A stretch of DNA of 27,026 nt. Origin: Bacteroidales bacterium. GTDB lineage: Bacteria; Bacteroidota; Bacteroidia; Bacteroidales; JAAUTT01. Positions within the stretch are counted from its first letter, which is position 1. Each line of letters opens with the position of its first letter. The DNA lies in the NCBI GenBank assembly GCA_025350365.1, contig JANXXY010000091.1:1-27026 (forward strand), given 5' to 3'. A program made the translations under genes and the position numbers. A model generated the notes under the pieces. The model was given only the letters and a program-made list of their open reading frames with translations, searched no databases and was not told the origin of the DNA. Below are positions 1-8,378 of the stretch, in pieces.

Positions 1-1365
1 CCCGGTCATTACATGGTTATAAAAGAAAACCAACTCATAAAAAAATGTTTTTGGAATTTACAATTTGCCGAAAAAGGGGAATACATTACCCATGATTTTA
101 AAAAAGCTACTGAAGAATTTGAAGCCATCCTACTTGATTCCGTAAAACTAAGACTAAGATCCGACGTGCCTGTTGCCGCCTATTTGAGCGGAGGTTTGGA
201 CTCCAGTATTACCACCGCATTTATAAAGAAAGTATCACCCGAAAACTTACAAACCTTTTCAATTGGTTTTTCTGATAAGGATTTTGATGAGACTATATAT
301 CAAAAAGAAGTTTCAGAATACTTTCAAACAAAACACACCAGTTTTATTTGTACACCAGAGGATATTGCAGAGGTATTTCCTAAAGTGGTGTGGTATTCCG
401 AAGTGCCAATCATCAGAACAGCTCCCGCTCCAATGTTTTTATTATCTCAAAAAGTAAGGGAACAGAATATTAAGGTGGTAATCACCGGAGAAGGCGCTGA
501 CGAAATTATGGTAGGATATGACATTTTTAAGGAGGCTCAAATTCGAAGATTCTGGGCCAAAAACCCCAATTCACGACTTCGACCATTATTGTTGCAGAAG
601 TTATACCCTTATATACCGCAAATTCAAAACATGAATTCACAGAAGTTGAAGTTTGTATTTGGATATAAGTTAGAGGATATCAACAACCCTTTTTATGCAC
701 ATTTATTACGCTGGAATAATGGTAGAATAATGACCAAATATTTCAGTTCCGATATACAGGCAAGTATCAATGGATATAATCCTGTGAAAGAATTTGATAA
801 TATGCTACCTGAGCAATTTAACAAATGGGATGAATTATCGCAAGCGCAATGGGTAGAATCAAAATTACTTATGTCGAATTATCTTTTATCTTCACAGGGA
901 GACCGGATGGGCATGGGAAATTCCATTGAAGGGAGATATCCTTTCCTGGACTACCGTCTTATTGAATATAGCTCCAAACTACCTCCTGATTTTAAAATGA
1001 GAGGATTAACAGAAAAATATCTTCTTAAACGAATGATGAATAATAAGCTGCCGGCGTTGATAGTCAAACGGAATAAACAAGCGTATCGGGCACCCATTAT
1101 CAGTGCATTTTTTTCCAAAAACTCACCAGAATATGTTGGGGATCTGTTATCTGAATCTAAAATTAAGGAGTACTCGATGTTTGATCCTATACTAGTTAAC
1201 AACCTGAAAAACAAATTTAAAACTGCTTTATACAGTGAGTCAGATACAATGGCCATTACCGCCATTTTATCAACTCAATTAATTTATTCTCAGTTTATTA
1301 GTAATCGCTATAAACCTAAGGAATATGATCAGCTTTTATCTCCAAGGGTAATCACAAAAAAATAA
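1..1365 (+). CDS. Asparagine-synthase-type glutamine amidotransferase, 5' truncated by window edge
   Basis: This is the C-terminal synthetase half of an AsnB-like enzyme, which uses glutamine-derived ammonia and ATP to amidate a carboxylate. The frame is open from base 1 (Pro-Gly-His-Tyr precedes the first ATG at 13, matching the PPGHY turn that precedes the synthetase domain), so the ATG at 13 is internal and the N-terminal glutaminase domain lies outside the window. Numbering from that Met, the PP-loop SGGLDSS is at 59-65, followed by a GEGADEIMVGY motif near 158-168 and a GDRMGMG...EGRYPFLD stretch in the C-terminal third. The SSQGDRM/EGRYPFLD wording is typical of secondary-metabolism or polysaccharide-locus AsnB homologues rather than housekeeping asparagine synthetase (family knowledge, not checked by search). 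It ends 19 bases before the NadE-like gene and probably shares its transcript. The amide acceptor is unknown; I doubt that it is free aspartate. Confidence 0.9.
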   Translation, partial: PGHYMVIKENQLIKKCFWNLQFAEKGEYITHDFKKATEEFEAILLDSVKLRLRSDVPVAAYLSGGLDSSITTAFIKKVSPENLQTFSIGFSDKDFDETIYQKEVSEYFQTKHTSFICTPEDIAEVFPKVVWYSEVPIIRTAPAPMFLLSQKVREQNIKVVITGEGADEIMVGYDIFKEAQIRRFWAKNPNSRLRPLLLQKLYPYIPQIQNMNSQKLKFVFGYKLEDINNPFYAHLLRWNNGRIMTKYFSSDIQASINGYNPVKEFDNMLPEQFNKWDELSQAQWVESKLLMSNYLLSSQGDRMGMGNSIEGRYPFLDYRLIEYSSKLPPDFKMRGLTEKYLLKRMMNNKLPALIVKRNKQAYRAPIISAFFSKNSPEYVGDLLSESKIKEYSMFDPILVNNLKNKFKTALYSESDTMAITAILSTQLIYSQFISNRYKPKEYDQLLSPRVITKK

Positions 1366-1384
1366 CCATTCTAAAACTCTAGTT

Positions 1385-2356
1385 ATGAAATTTACAAAGG
1401 AAATTATTCATCTTACTAACCTCCCAAAAGTTGTAGACCAAATTGTTAATGAACTCAAAGCCGGCGTTCATCAAACCATGCGCCGAAAAGGAGCAGTTGT
1501 AGGAATTAGTGGAGGCATTGATTCATCAGTTTCTTTGGCATTATCGGTAAAAGCTTTTGGCGCTGATAAAGTGCTTGGAATCATGCTTCCTGAAAAAGAT
1601 TCAAGTCCCGATAGCGCTATGTTAGCTCAAAAATTAGCCGACACTTACGGAATAAAAACGTTGACTGAAAACATAACCGCAGCGCTTGATGGTTTTGGTT
1701 GTTATCGCCGCAGAGATGAGGCCGTGTCAGCGGTTTTTCCTGAATATAACCCATCAACTTATAAGATGAAAATTGGGGTGAAACAAAACAATCTGAATCA
1801 AAATCTACCTCCTGTTTTTTTTCTAACCATTGTGGATCCTAACGGCAAGGAATTTAGTAAAATGCTTCCCCCCAATGAGTATTTGCAAATTGTAGCTTCT
1901 TCCAATTTTAAACAGCGTTGCAGAATGTCAATGCTTTATTATCATGCTGAAAGATTGCACTATGCTGTTATCGGTACTCCAAATAAGCATGAGGTCGAAC
2001 AGGGATTTTTTGTGAAATATGGTGATGGCGGGGCTGACATAATGCCTATCGGTAAACTATACAAAACTCAAGTATACCAACTGGCTAAATATTTATCTGT
2101 TCCACAGGAAATTATCGATCGCACTCCTACAACCGATACTTATACCGCTGAACAAACTCAGGAAGAATTTTTCTATCAATTACCTTTCCATCAAATGGAT
2201 ATACTTTGGTATGCTTTCGAGAATAAATTTCCTCTGAATGAAGTGGCCTCTGAAATGAATATGACGGAGATGGAGATTGAAAAAATATTCTCCAATTTTA
2301 CACGTAAACAATTAACAACAGACTATCTGCGTATGTCTCCCATTCATGTTTCTTAA
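1385..2356 (+). CDS. Divergent NadE-like PP-loop ATPase (NAD synthase family)
   Basis: The 323-residue protein has the NAD+ synthase fold: the ATP-pyrophosphatase loop SGGIDSS at 42-48, the helix FKQRCRMSMLYYHAE near 175-189, the GTPNKHE turn at 197-203, and KYGDGGADIMPIGKLYKTQVY at about 211-231 in the position of the NadE 'KYGDGG.D..PIG.LYKTQV' block. NadE enzymes adenylylate deamido-NAD and amidate it with ammonia. Differences from housekeeping NadE (about 275 residues) are an extra segment at about 105-170 and a changed region where NadE usually reads PPSAGLW: here it is TPTTDTYTAEQTQ (248-260). These changes sit where the deamido-NAD pocket would be, so I infer a different carboxylate substrate or an ammonia-transfer role. 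It lies between an AsnB-like amidotransferase and an acyl-AMP ligase, which supports a pathway-specific job. Ordinary NAD synthesis cannot be excluded from sequence alone. Confidence 0.85.
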   Translation: MKFTKEIIHLTNLPKVVDQIVNELKAGVHQTMRRKGAVVGISGGIDSSVSLALSVKAFGADKVLGIMLPEKDSSPDSAMLAQKLADTYGIKTLTENITAALDGFGCYRRRDEAVSAVFPEYNPSTYKMKIGVKQNNLNQNLPPVFFLTIVDPNGKEFSKMLPPNEYLQIVASSNFKQRCRMSMLYYHAERLHYAVIGTPNKHEVEQGFFVKYGDGGADIMPIGKLYKTQVYQLAKYLSVPQEIIDRTPTTDTYTAEQTQEEFFYQLPFHQMDILWYAFENKFPLNEVASEMNMTEMEIEKIFSNFTRKQLTTDYLRMSPIHVS

Positions 2357-2380
2357 TTTTAAACTAAAAAAGGATTCATA

Positions 2381-3847
2381 ATGGATAACGCTTTTGACTA
2401 TTTTTTTAAAGAATCTCAAAAGTCAAATAATGCATTTATCGTAAATACGAAAGATGAAATTACATTCATTCAACTTTACCAAAAATGTGTGTCATTGGCT
2501 TGTTTATTGCAAAAAAAATATGGAAGCGGTAAGCGAATTCTATTAATAAGTCATAACAATCTTTTTTTTGTTACTTCGTATCTTGCAATTCTTAAATCGG
2601 GAAATATTGTGGTTCCGGTTAATCCTGATATTGATCAGAAGAACCTGGATTTTATAATTTCACATTGTGAAGCAAGTGTGGCTTTTATCTCAAAAATTAT
2701 TAAGAAAGCGTCTTCTGAATTAACAGATATTCACAATGAGGATTCGTTCGATACCTTGCTGAGTGCAAGTGATCATGACGAAAAAAGTATCTTATGTGTA
2801 AGACACGAAGATACGGCTGAGATAATTTTTACATCCGGATCTACCGGCTTACCAAAAGGTGTGGAATTATCTCATAAAAATTTGATTGCAAATACCTCAT
2901 CCATCATTAAATATCTTCATCTTACAGCTAATGACAGGATGCTGGTGGTTTTGCCATTTTATTATTGTTATGGTTTGTCATTGCTCCATACTCACCTTCG
3001 TGTAGGAGGTTCCCTCGTCTTAAATAATTCATTTATTTTTATTGGTGGTATATTTCGCGATTTAAATCTATACCAATGCACCGGTTTCGCTGGTGTACCA
3101 AGCCACTTCCAGATTTTAATCCGTAAAAGTAAATCATTCATCACAATGGTTTTTCCTGCCTTACGGTATGTAACCCAGGCAGGTGGCAAGTTACCATCGG
3201 TTTTTATTCAGGAGTTTGTAAATGCCTTTCCTCAAATAACTTTTTTTGTAATGTACGGTCAAACAGAAGCCACCGCGAGGTTATCGTTTCTACCCCCTGA
3301 TATTCTTAATAAAAAAGTAGGATCAATTGGCCGGGGTATTCCAGAGGTGACCCTTCGTGTTGTTAACGAGGCGGGAGATGATATAAAACCTGGCGAAGTT
3401 GGTGAAATTATTGCCATAGGTGATAACATCATGAAAGGATATTTTAAGGATGAGCTATTAACTTCCGAAACTATTAAAGAGGGATACTTATACACCGGTG
3501 ATCTGGCTACGATTGATGACGACGGGTATATTTTTATCTCTTCCCGAAAAAAAGATTTTATAAAAGTTGGTGGTAAACGTATAAGTCCCAAGGAAATAGA
3601 AGAAATAATATTATTAATGCCTGAAATTGTTGATTGTACCGTGGTGGGTATAAATGATGACCTTCTGGGTGAAGCCATGAAAGCCATTGTGATACTAGCA
3701 GATGATAAGAAAAGTGATGTAACCGTAAAGGACATTATGATGCATTGTCAGAAAAATTTACCCTTATATAAAGTACCTACTCACATAGAATTCGAAAATG
3801 CATTAAAAGTTAATGCAACCGGAAAGAAAACGAAAGCAGAGAGCTAG
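2381..3847 (+). CDS. Acyl-AMP ligase / acyl-CoA synthetase family (ANL superfamily)
   Basis: The 488-residue protein is a complete adenylate-forming enzyme: it activates a carboxylic acid as acyl-AMP and passes it to a thiol (CoA or carrier protein). All core motifs are present: the phosphate-binding loop TSGSTGLPKG (151-160), MYGQTEAT (291-298), YTGDL (371-375), the hinge/C-domain block FIKVGGKRISPKEIE (393-407) and the C-terminal lysine region VNATGKK (477-483). There is no condensation or carrier domain, so it is a stand-alone loading enzyme; a partner acyl carrier protein would have to be encoded upstream of the window or elsewhere. It follows the NadE-like gene by 24 bases and is the last gene of the first group; the next gene starts after 162 non-coding bases. 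Substrate unknown. Similar ligase plus amidotransferase pairs are known from exosortase-associated polysaccharide loci, but no exosortase is visible here. Confidence 0.88.
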   Translation: MDNAFDYFFKESQKSNNAFIVNTKDEITFIQLYQKCVSLACLLQKKYGSGKRILLISHNNLFFVTSYLAILKSGNIVVPVNPDIDQKNLDFIISHCEASVAFISKIIKKASSELTDIHNEDSFDTLLSASDHDEKSILCVRHEDTAEIIFTSGSTGLPKGVELSHKNLIANTSSIIKYLHLTANDRMLVVLPFYYCYGLSLLHTHLRVGGSLVLNNSFIFIGGIFRDLNLYQCTGFAGVPSHFQILIRKSKSFITMVFPALRYVTQAGGKLPSVFIQEFVNAFPQITFFVMYGQTEATARLSFLPPDILNKKVGSIGRGIPEVTLRVVNEAGDDIKPGEVGEIIAIGDNIMKGYFKDELLTSETIKEGYLYTGDLATIDDDGYIFISSRKKDFIKVGGKRISPKEIEEIILLMPEIVDCTVVGINDDLLGEAMKAIVILADDKKSDVTVKDIMMHCQKNLPLYKVPTHIEFENALKVNATGKKTKAES

Positions 3848-4009
3848 AAAAATCATTTTTACATTGTGGCGAATGTCAATTTTTAATCAGCTGTATTCGG
3901 TATTTCGTATAACGGATAAAACAACTTAATCAAAATAACGTTATATTGCATAGTTCCCTAAGGATATACCAAAAAAATAAACCATATATTCGTAATTTAA
4001 AACCAATAA
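3848..4009. other. Intergenic gap before wza-like gene, possible weak terminator and promoter
   Basis: This stretch separates the ligase gene from the export genes. A short inverted repeat, ACATT (3861-3865) and AATGT (3872-3876) around a 6-base loop, is followed by a T-rich run and could be a weak terminator. Closer to the wza-like gene, TATATTCG at 3985-3992 is a one-mismatch version of the TAnnTTTG -7 element, but no TTTG lies at the expected -33 distance. The gap is a natural place for a transcript boundary, but neither signal is strong. Confidence 0.25.
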
Positions 4010-4810
4010 ATGACTATGAATGTATTTGAAATTAAATTGCAAAAAAGGGTTAATTTATATCTCATTTTATTTTTTCTAGTTAATATTTTATTATCCTCAT
4101 GTATAACACAGCGAAAACTGGAATATTTGCATGATAAAGACAAAAATGAAAAATCGTTTGAGATTGTTGGTGTAGAGGAATATACTCTTAAACCAAACGA
4201 TAATTTGTTCATTCATATTTCGAGCCAGGATGATGCTGCAACTAACGTATTTACAAATACATCCAGACAAACAACCACAAACCTCGACCCTTACAGTGCG
4301 TCTCTGCAATCGTATACAATTGACCAAAATGGGTATCTTGATCTGCCTATTGTTGGTAAAATTTTGGTAAAGGGAAAAACTCTTAATCAGGTAAGTGTAA
4401 TAATTAAGGAGGCTGTTGCAAACATATTAAATCAGCCCATGATATATGTAAAACTTGTAAACAGGTATGTTACAATACTTGGCGAGGTTCGCAGTCCAGG
4501 CCATTATCCCGTTGCTCAGGAAAAATTATCTATTTTCGAAGCTTTAGGTTTTGCCGGAGATATTACAGAGTATGGTAATCGAAATTCCGTGGTACTTTTG
4601 CGCACAGTAGAAGGCAAGAGCATAAGAGTTGTGCTGGATTTGACCAAATCAAAAATATTAAGTTCTAAATATTTCTATCTTAGCCCAAACGATATTTTAT
4701 ATGTTAAAACCTCACGAGGCAAATTCTGGGGTTTACGACCATTCCCTTTCACAATAGTATTGACTGCTATTTCAACCTATTTCCTGTACCTGAATTATAT
4801 TGGTAAATAA
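4010..4810 (+). CDS. wza: Wza-like polysaccharide export lipoprotein (Poly_export + SLBB)
   Basis: This is the outer-membrane export component for a surface polysaccharide. The 266-residue protein starts with a charged n-region, a hydrophobic stretch at 15-28 and a lipobox LLSSC whose Cys31 would be lipidated after signal peptidase II cleavage. A Poly_export domain follows (about 57-150, beginning YTLKPNDNLFIHI and containing the 'IDQNGYLDLPIVGKI' strand), then an SLBB-type domain (152-235; VTILGEVRSPGHYP). A hydrophobic segment at 246-262 near the C-terminus fits a membrane anchor, as in the short Bacteroidota versions. E. coli Wza is longer (about 380 residues), so this form has fewer periplasmic ring domains. 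Two in-frame ATGs (4010 and 4016) are possible starts; both retain the signal peptide. Its stop overlaps the start of the Wzc-like gene by 11 bases, implying coupled translation. Confidence 0.92.
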   Translation: MTMNVFEIKLQKRVNLYLILFFLVNILLSSCITQRKLEYLHDKDKNEKSFEIVGVEEYTLKPNDNLFIHISSQDDAATNVFTNTSRQTTTNLDPYSASLQSYTIDQNGYLDLPIVGKILVKGKTLNQVSVIIKEAVANILNQPMIYVKLVNRYVTILGEVRSPGHYPVAQEKLSIFEALGFAGDITEYGNRNSVVLLRTVEGKSIRVVLDLTKSKILSSKYFYLSPNDILYVKTSRGKFWGLRPFPFTIVLTAISTYFLYLNYIGK

Positions 4811-7181
4811 TAACAAAAACCTATTTAAAGTGTCAAACCTTAGCCTACAAGAAGAAAATTCTTTAAAAAAGACATTTGATCTTATACTTCTCAATTACAA
4901 ATTATTTATAATAGGAATTGTAATTGCTGTTACTGTTGCATATTTAGTTAATAAATATTCAACACCTACTTATAAAATAACGTCTTCCATACTTATACAA
5001 GAAAGTAAGCAACAGGAAAAAATGGAAGATGTGCTGAATCAAAAGCTTTTTGGAAAAAACCAGCTCCTGCAAAATGAATTAAAGGTTCTTCAATCGTACC
5101 CCGTTGTAGAACAGACGGTTAAAAATCTCGATTTAATTGTTAGTTACTATTATGAAGATAGATTTCAAACAATTGATGCATATAAGGCTGTTCCTTTCAG
5201 GATCTTATATATGCAAAACCACATGCAGCCATTGAACACACCTTTTGAAATTACCCTGCAACCGGATGGAACACTAGACGTAAAAGCCAATGCTAAAAGA
5301 ACATACTTTTACAATTTTGCGAAAAGACAAACTACGAAATCATTGGAAAATTGGTCATTCAACAAAAAAAGTAAAGTTGGTAAACTTATTGAAACCAAAG
5401 AGGTTAGTTTTATAGTTGAATTTGACAGTTCAAGGGTGCAGCTATTAAATGAAAGAAAAACTTATTTTTTTAATTTTAACGAGGCTGAAAACATTACAAC
5501 AAGTCTGAAAAAGCAGATACAATGCAATATTGTGGATAAACTGGCTACCGTTATTGAGATTACGATTTATTCATCCTCACCACAAAAAGGTGTCGACATT
5601 CTTACAGGAGTAATGAATGCATATTCCTTGCAAAACCTTGCGAAGAAAAACCATAATTCGGCAATTACCATTGATTTTATTGAAAAGCAGTTAGGTGAAA
5701 TTTCAGATTCACTAAGCCAAACTGAGAAAAAACTACAAACATTTCTATCGAACAAACAAGTAGTGAATATAAATGATCAGGCTGCGGGAGTATCAGCCCA
5801 ATACAGGGAACTTAAAAACCAGCGTGCTGAGCTTGTTACCAAAATAAAATATTACGAACATGTTGAGAGTCATCTTATGAGCGATGATGGTTTGTCAAAC
5901 CTGTTACTTCCCTCGTCTATGGGAATCACAGACCAGACCCTTAACAATCTTATGACTGAACTTATATCAATAAATGCCAAACGATCATCTCTTTATGAAA
6001 ATAAACAGGAAAAGAGTCCTCTAATTAAACAGTATACCATCCAAATTAATAATTTAAAAAAGACTATTACTGAGAACATTACTTATGTCCGCAGAACCAC
6101 CGATATTGCTCTGGACGAATTAAATAAAAGAATAGGCAAAGCTGAGGCAGAAATAAGCAATCTACCTGAAACTCAACGGCAACTTGGTGGGATTGAACGA
6201 AAATACCATTATAATGAGACAATGAATAATTACCTGAAAGAAAAGCTTTCAGAAGCCAAAATTGCGAAAGCGTCCAATCTTCCGGATAATGAAATTATTG
6301 AACCTGCAACAGCATCAGGACCCGTTTCTCCTAATACTAAAGCGAATTACATTTTTGCACTTGTATTTGGTCTTGCTTTACCTTATGGTTTTTTGTGGAC
6401 AAAAAGCAAGCTTAATAACAAAATTGTAAACCAGGACGATTTAGAACAACTAACCGATTTACCCGTGCTCGGAAAAATTCCTCACAACAAACATAAAACC
6501 AATAATGTGTTATTTGATAACCCTAATTCAGCAATTGCCGAATCATATAGAGTACTTCGAACAAACCTTGAGTATTACGTTAGGGGAGGGCATAAAAAGG
6601 TAATAATGGTTTCATCATGCATCGAAGGCGAAGGCAAATCATTTAATTCTTTGAATATAGCTATGAGCTATGCCCAATTTAACCGCAAGACCGTATTAGT
6701 AGATTTCGATCTTAGAAAATCCACTTCCTATTTCAATAAAAATGGAGAATCGTTAGTCGGTTTAAGCTCCTATTTAATAAATAAAGCCAATATTGAGGAC
6801 ATCGTAATTCAGTCTCCACACCCTTACCTTGATTATATTCCATCGGGTCCAATTCCTCCTAATCCGGTTGAACTTATTGGACTGGAAAAAACCGAGAAAC
6901 TAATTAATCATTTAAAAAACCATTACGATTACATCATTTTGGACACTCCCCCTTTGGCACAGGTAACCGATGCTTATCTGCTTATTGATTATGCAGATGT
7001 TAAAATATTAATTTCAAGGTATAATTATACCATAAAAAAAGTTTTTTCATTTATTTTGAAGGATATAAAACAAAAGAATATAACTAACTTCTGTATTGTA
7101 TTAAACGACAATAGAATTTTTAGAGATCAATATGGATATGGGTATGGTTACAAAAAAGCAGGAAAGCCTAATAAATCCTAA
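4800..7181 (+). CDS. wzc: Wzc-like polysaccharide co-polymerase with BY-kinase domain
   Basis: This 793-residue inner-membrane protein controls chain length and export and autophosphorylates on tyrosine. A Wzz-type N-terminal region has a membrane segment at 34-50, followed by a long periplasmic part with coiled-coil-like helices (about 290-480), a second membrane segment at 516-533, and a cytoplasmic bacterial tyrosine kinase domain. Kinase motifs are Walker A SSCIEGEGKS (605-614), Walker A' VLVDFDLRK (632-640) and Walker B IILDTPP (712-718). The C-terminus carries four alternate tyrosines (778, 780, 782, 784), the autophosphorylation cluster. The frame opens with TTG at 4800; GTG at 4830 is the only other plausible start before the first membrane segment, because the next Met is at residue 75. 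No Wzb-type phosphatase gene is next to it. A kinase-fused co-polymerase normally belongs to Wzx/Wzy systems, yet the next genes encode an ABC exporter. Confidence 0.93.
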   Translation: MVNNNKNLFKVSNLSLQEENSLKKTFDLILLNYKLFIIGIVIAVTVAYLVNKYSTPTYKITSSILIQESKQQEKMEDVLNQKLFGKNQLLQNELKVLQSYPVVEQTVKNLDLIVSYYYEDRFQTIDAYKAVPFRILYMQNHMQPLNTPFEITLQPDGTLDVKANAKRTYFYNFAKRQTTKSLENWSFNKKSKVGKLIETKEVSFIVEFDSSRVQLLNERKTYFFNFNEAENITTSLKKQIQCNIVDKLATVIEITIYSSSPQKGVDILTGVMNAYSLQNLAKKNHNSAITIDFIEKQLGEISDSLSQTEKKLQTFLSNKQVVNINDQAAGVSAQYRELKNQRAELVTKIKYYEHVESHLMSDDGLSNLLLPSSMGITDQTLNNLMTELISINAKRSSLYENKQEKSPLIKQYTIQINNLKKTITENITYVRRTTDIALDELNKRIGKAEAEISNLPETQRQLGGIERKYHYNETMNNYLKEKLSEAKIAKASNLPDNEIIEPATASGPVSPNTKANYIFALVFGLALPYGFLWTKSKLNNKIVNQDDLEQLTDLPVLGKIPHNKHKTNNVLFDNPNSAIAESYRVLRTNLEYYVRGGHKKVIMVSSCIEGEGKSFNSLNIAMSYAQFNRKTVLVDFDLRKSTSYFNKNGESLVGLSSYLINKANIEDIVIQSPHPYLDYIPSGPIPPNPVELIGLEKTEKLINHLKNHYDYIILDTPPLAQVTDAYLLIDYADVKILISRYNYTIKKVFSFILKDIKQKNITNFCIVLNDNRIFRDQYGYGYGYKKAGKPNKS

Positions 7182-7264
7182 TTTTTTTAATCATAATTTA
7201 ATGAAAGCCAAAATATTCAAACAGGATTTTTAGTTATAGCTTCAATAATTCACTAATCTCTATA

Positions 7265-7365
7265 AAGGCCTCACCCACAACTTTTTTCCAAACAGAGAGG
7301 GGAGTTGGTTTTGTACGAGCAAATAAGCCTCTCGCCCGTTTTAGAGAGGATTATGGAGAGGGTCA
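7265..7365. repeat. Decayed GAGAGG/CCTCTC intergenic repeat
   Basis: The block contains CCTCACCC (7269-7276), GAGAGGGG (7295-7302), CCTCTC (7328-7333), GAGAGG (7344-7349) and GGAGAGGGT (7355-7363), so short purine-rich and pyrimidine-rich units alternate and could fold back on each other. It is richer in GC than the surrounding DNA. The wording resembles the 'CCTCACCCC...CCTCTCC...GGAGAGGGG' spacer repeats common between genes in many Bacteroidota genomes, but it is degraded, and only one copy is seen here. Family assignment is from memory. Confidence 0.45.
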
Positions 7366-7373
7366 TTAAAGAT

Positions 7374-7381
7374 TATGTTTG
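7374..7381 (+). promoter_or_regulatory. Candidate Bacteroidota -7 promoter element upstream of wzm
   Basis: TATGTTTG is an exact match to the TAnnTTTG -7 consensus of the Bacteroidota housekeeping sigma factor. The expected -33 position (about 7351-7354) reads TTAT, only a partial TTTG match. It lies 139 bases before the wzm ATG, downstream of the repeat block. An 8-base pattern with four fixed T/G positions arises often by chance in AT-rich DNA. Confidence 0.28.
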
Positions 7382-7520
7382 CTTTTTCAGCTTTCACTCT
7401 TCAGGATAGGGGTAAAAACTGCAAAATCGTTAAAAAAATTAAATAGTAAAAGTAGAATTAAGAGATATTGAACAAAAGTGATTATCAATAAAACTTGAAA
7501 AAAAAATTCATTATTATTTT

Positions 7521-8357
7521 ATGATAGACAAAAACCTGGAATTTGATTTAATTATTGAGCCCGGACGTTCTGAAAAAAATTATTGGAACGATTTGTGGCG
7601 ATATAGGGAACTATTTGGCTTTCTTGCATGGCGGGATATTTTGGTACGTTATAAACAAACCGTACTTGGACTTGCATGGAGTTTAATTCGTCCTTTCCTA
7701 ACGATGGTAGTGCTTACCGTTATTTTTGGAGGAATTGCAAAATTACCCTCAGACGGAGTACCCTATGCAATTATGGTTTATGCTGCTATGTTGCCTTGGC
7801 AGTTTTTTGCAACTTCATTTACCGAGGCAAGCAATTCATTGATTTCTAACTCCAATATGCTTACAAAAATATATTTCCCAAGGCTTATTGTACCTTCAAG
7901 TACCGTTATTGTAAATCTTGTTGATTTCCTTATTTCATTCGTAATACTGGTTGGATTAATGTTTTGGTATAATTTACTGCCTACCTGGAACTTTTTTGCC
8001 TTGCCAATTTTTCTTATTCTCTCGGTGATAACTGCTCTAGGAGCTGGATATTATGTGGCGGCTTTAAATGTTAAATACCGTGATTTTAGATTCATTGTAC
8101 CATTTATTGTGCAATTTGGATTGTATATATGTCCCGTGGCTTTTAGCATAAGTAATGTTTCTGAGAAGTACAGGCTTCTTTATTTTTTAAATCCAATGAC
8201 CGGCATTATTGACGGTTTTCGCTGGTCAATAATAGGACATAATTATACTTTTAATATTCAAGGCTTTATGATTTCATTTGTTATGATAATTGCCCTATTT
8301 GTTCTAGGTCTTTGGTATTTTAGAAAAATGGAAAGACAATTTGCTGACATTATTTGA
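7521..8357 (+). CDS. wzm: Wzm-like ABC-2 polysaccharide export permease
   Basis: This 278-residue integral membrane protein is the transmembrane half of an ABC exporter that moves lipid-linked O-antigen or capsule chains across the inner membrane. It shows the family's amphipathic N-terminus and the signature RYKQTVLGLAWSLIRP at 43-58, followed by about six hydrophobic segments (for example 59-71, 85-98, 125-147, 157-178, 190-208 and 250-268) and a short basic tail. The length is normal for Wzm/RfbA/TagG. The ATG at 7521 precedes the conserved N-terminal region at a suitable distance. The ATPase gene starts 21 bases downstream, giving the standard permease-ATPase pair. Confidence 0.95.
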   Translation: MIDKNLEFDLIIEPGRSEKNYWNDLWRYRELFGFLAWRDILVRYKQTVLGLAWSLIRPFLTMVVLTVIFGGIAKLPSDGVPYAIMVYAAMLPWQFFATSFTEASNSLISNSNMLTKIYFPRLIVPSSTVIVNLVDFLISFVILVGLMFWYNLLPTWNFFALPIFLILSVITALGAGYYVAALNVKYRDFRFIVPFIVQFGLYICPVAFSISNVSEKYRLLYFLNPMTGIIDGFRWSIIGHNYTFNIQGFMISFVMIIALFVLGLWYFRKMERQFADII

Positions 8358-8378
8358 ACCATTATTATTAAATGTATT

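Larger units (their letters stand above)
7182..7520. other. 339-base intergenic region between wzc and wzm
   Basis: No open frame with coding character is visible on either strand. The region begins with an AT-rich stretch, then holds a relatively GC-rich, repeat-like block (7265-7365), a TAnnTTTG match (7374-7381) and an AT-rich leader to the wzm start. It is the longest gap between genes in the window and probably marks the boundary between the wza-wzc transcript and the wzm operon. Confidence 0.6.

Noticed and set aside
951..1265. Minus-strand open frame of 104 residues inside the amidotransferase gene
   Set aside because: Antisense shadow of a clear synthetase domain; no motif or independent spacing.
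13..1365. Treating the ATG at 13 as the true start of the amidotransferase
   Set aside because: The same frame is open to base 1 and the PGHY before it matches the conserved turn preceding the synthetase domain; a stand-alone synthetase half without its glutaminase is unlikely.
1385..2356. Calling this gene housekeeping nadE
   Set aside because: Insertion at about 105-170, altered PPSAGLW region and location between amidotransferase and ligase genes argue for another substrate, so I withheld the symbol.
3259..3735. 158-residue open frame on the minus strand inside the acyl-AMP ligase gene
   Set aside because: Lies wholly within a gene with every motif of its family in the other frame, and its translation is serine-rich and motif-free, as expected for a shadow frame.
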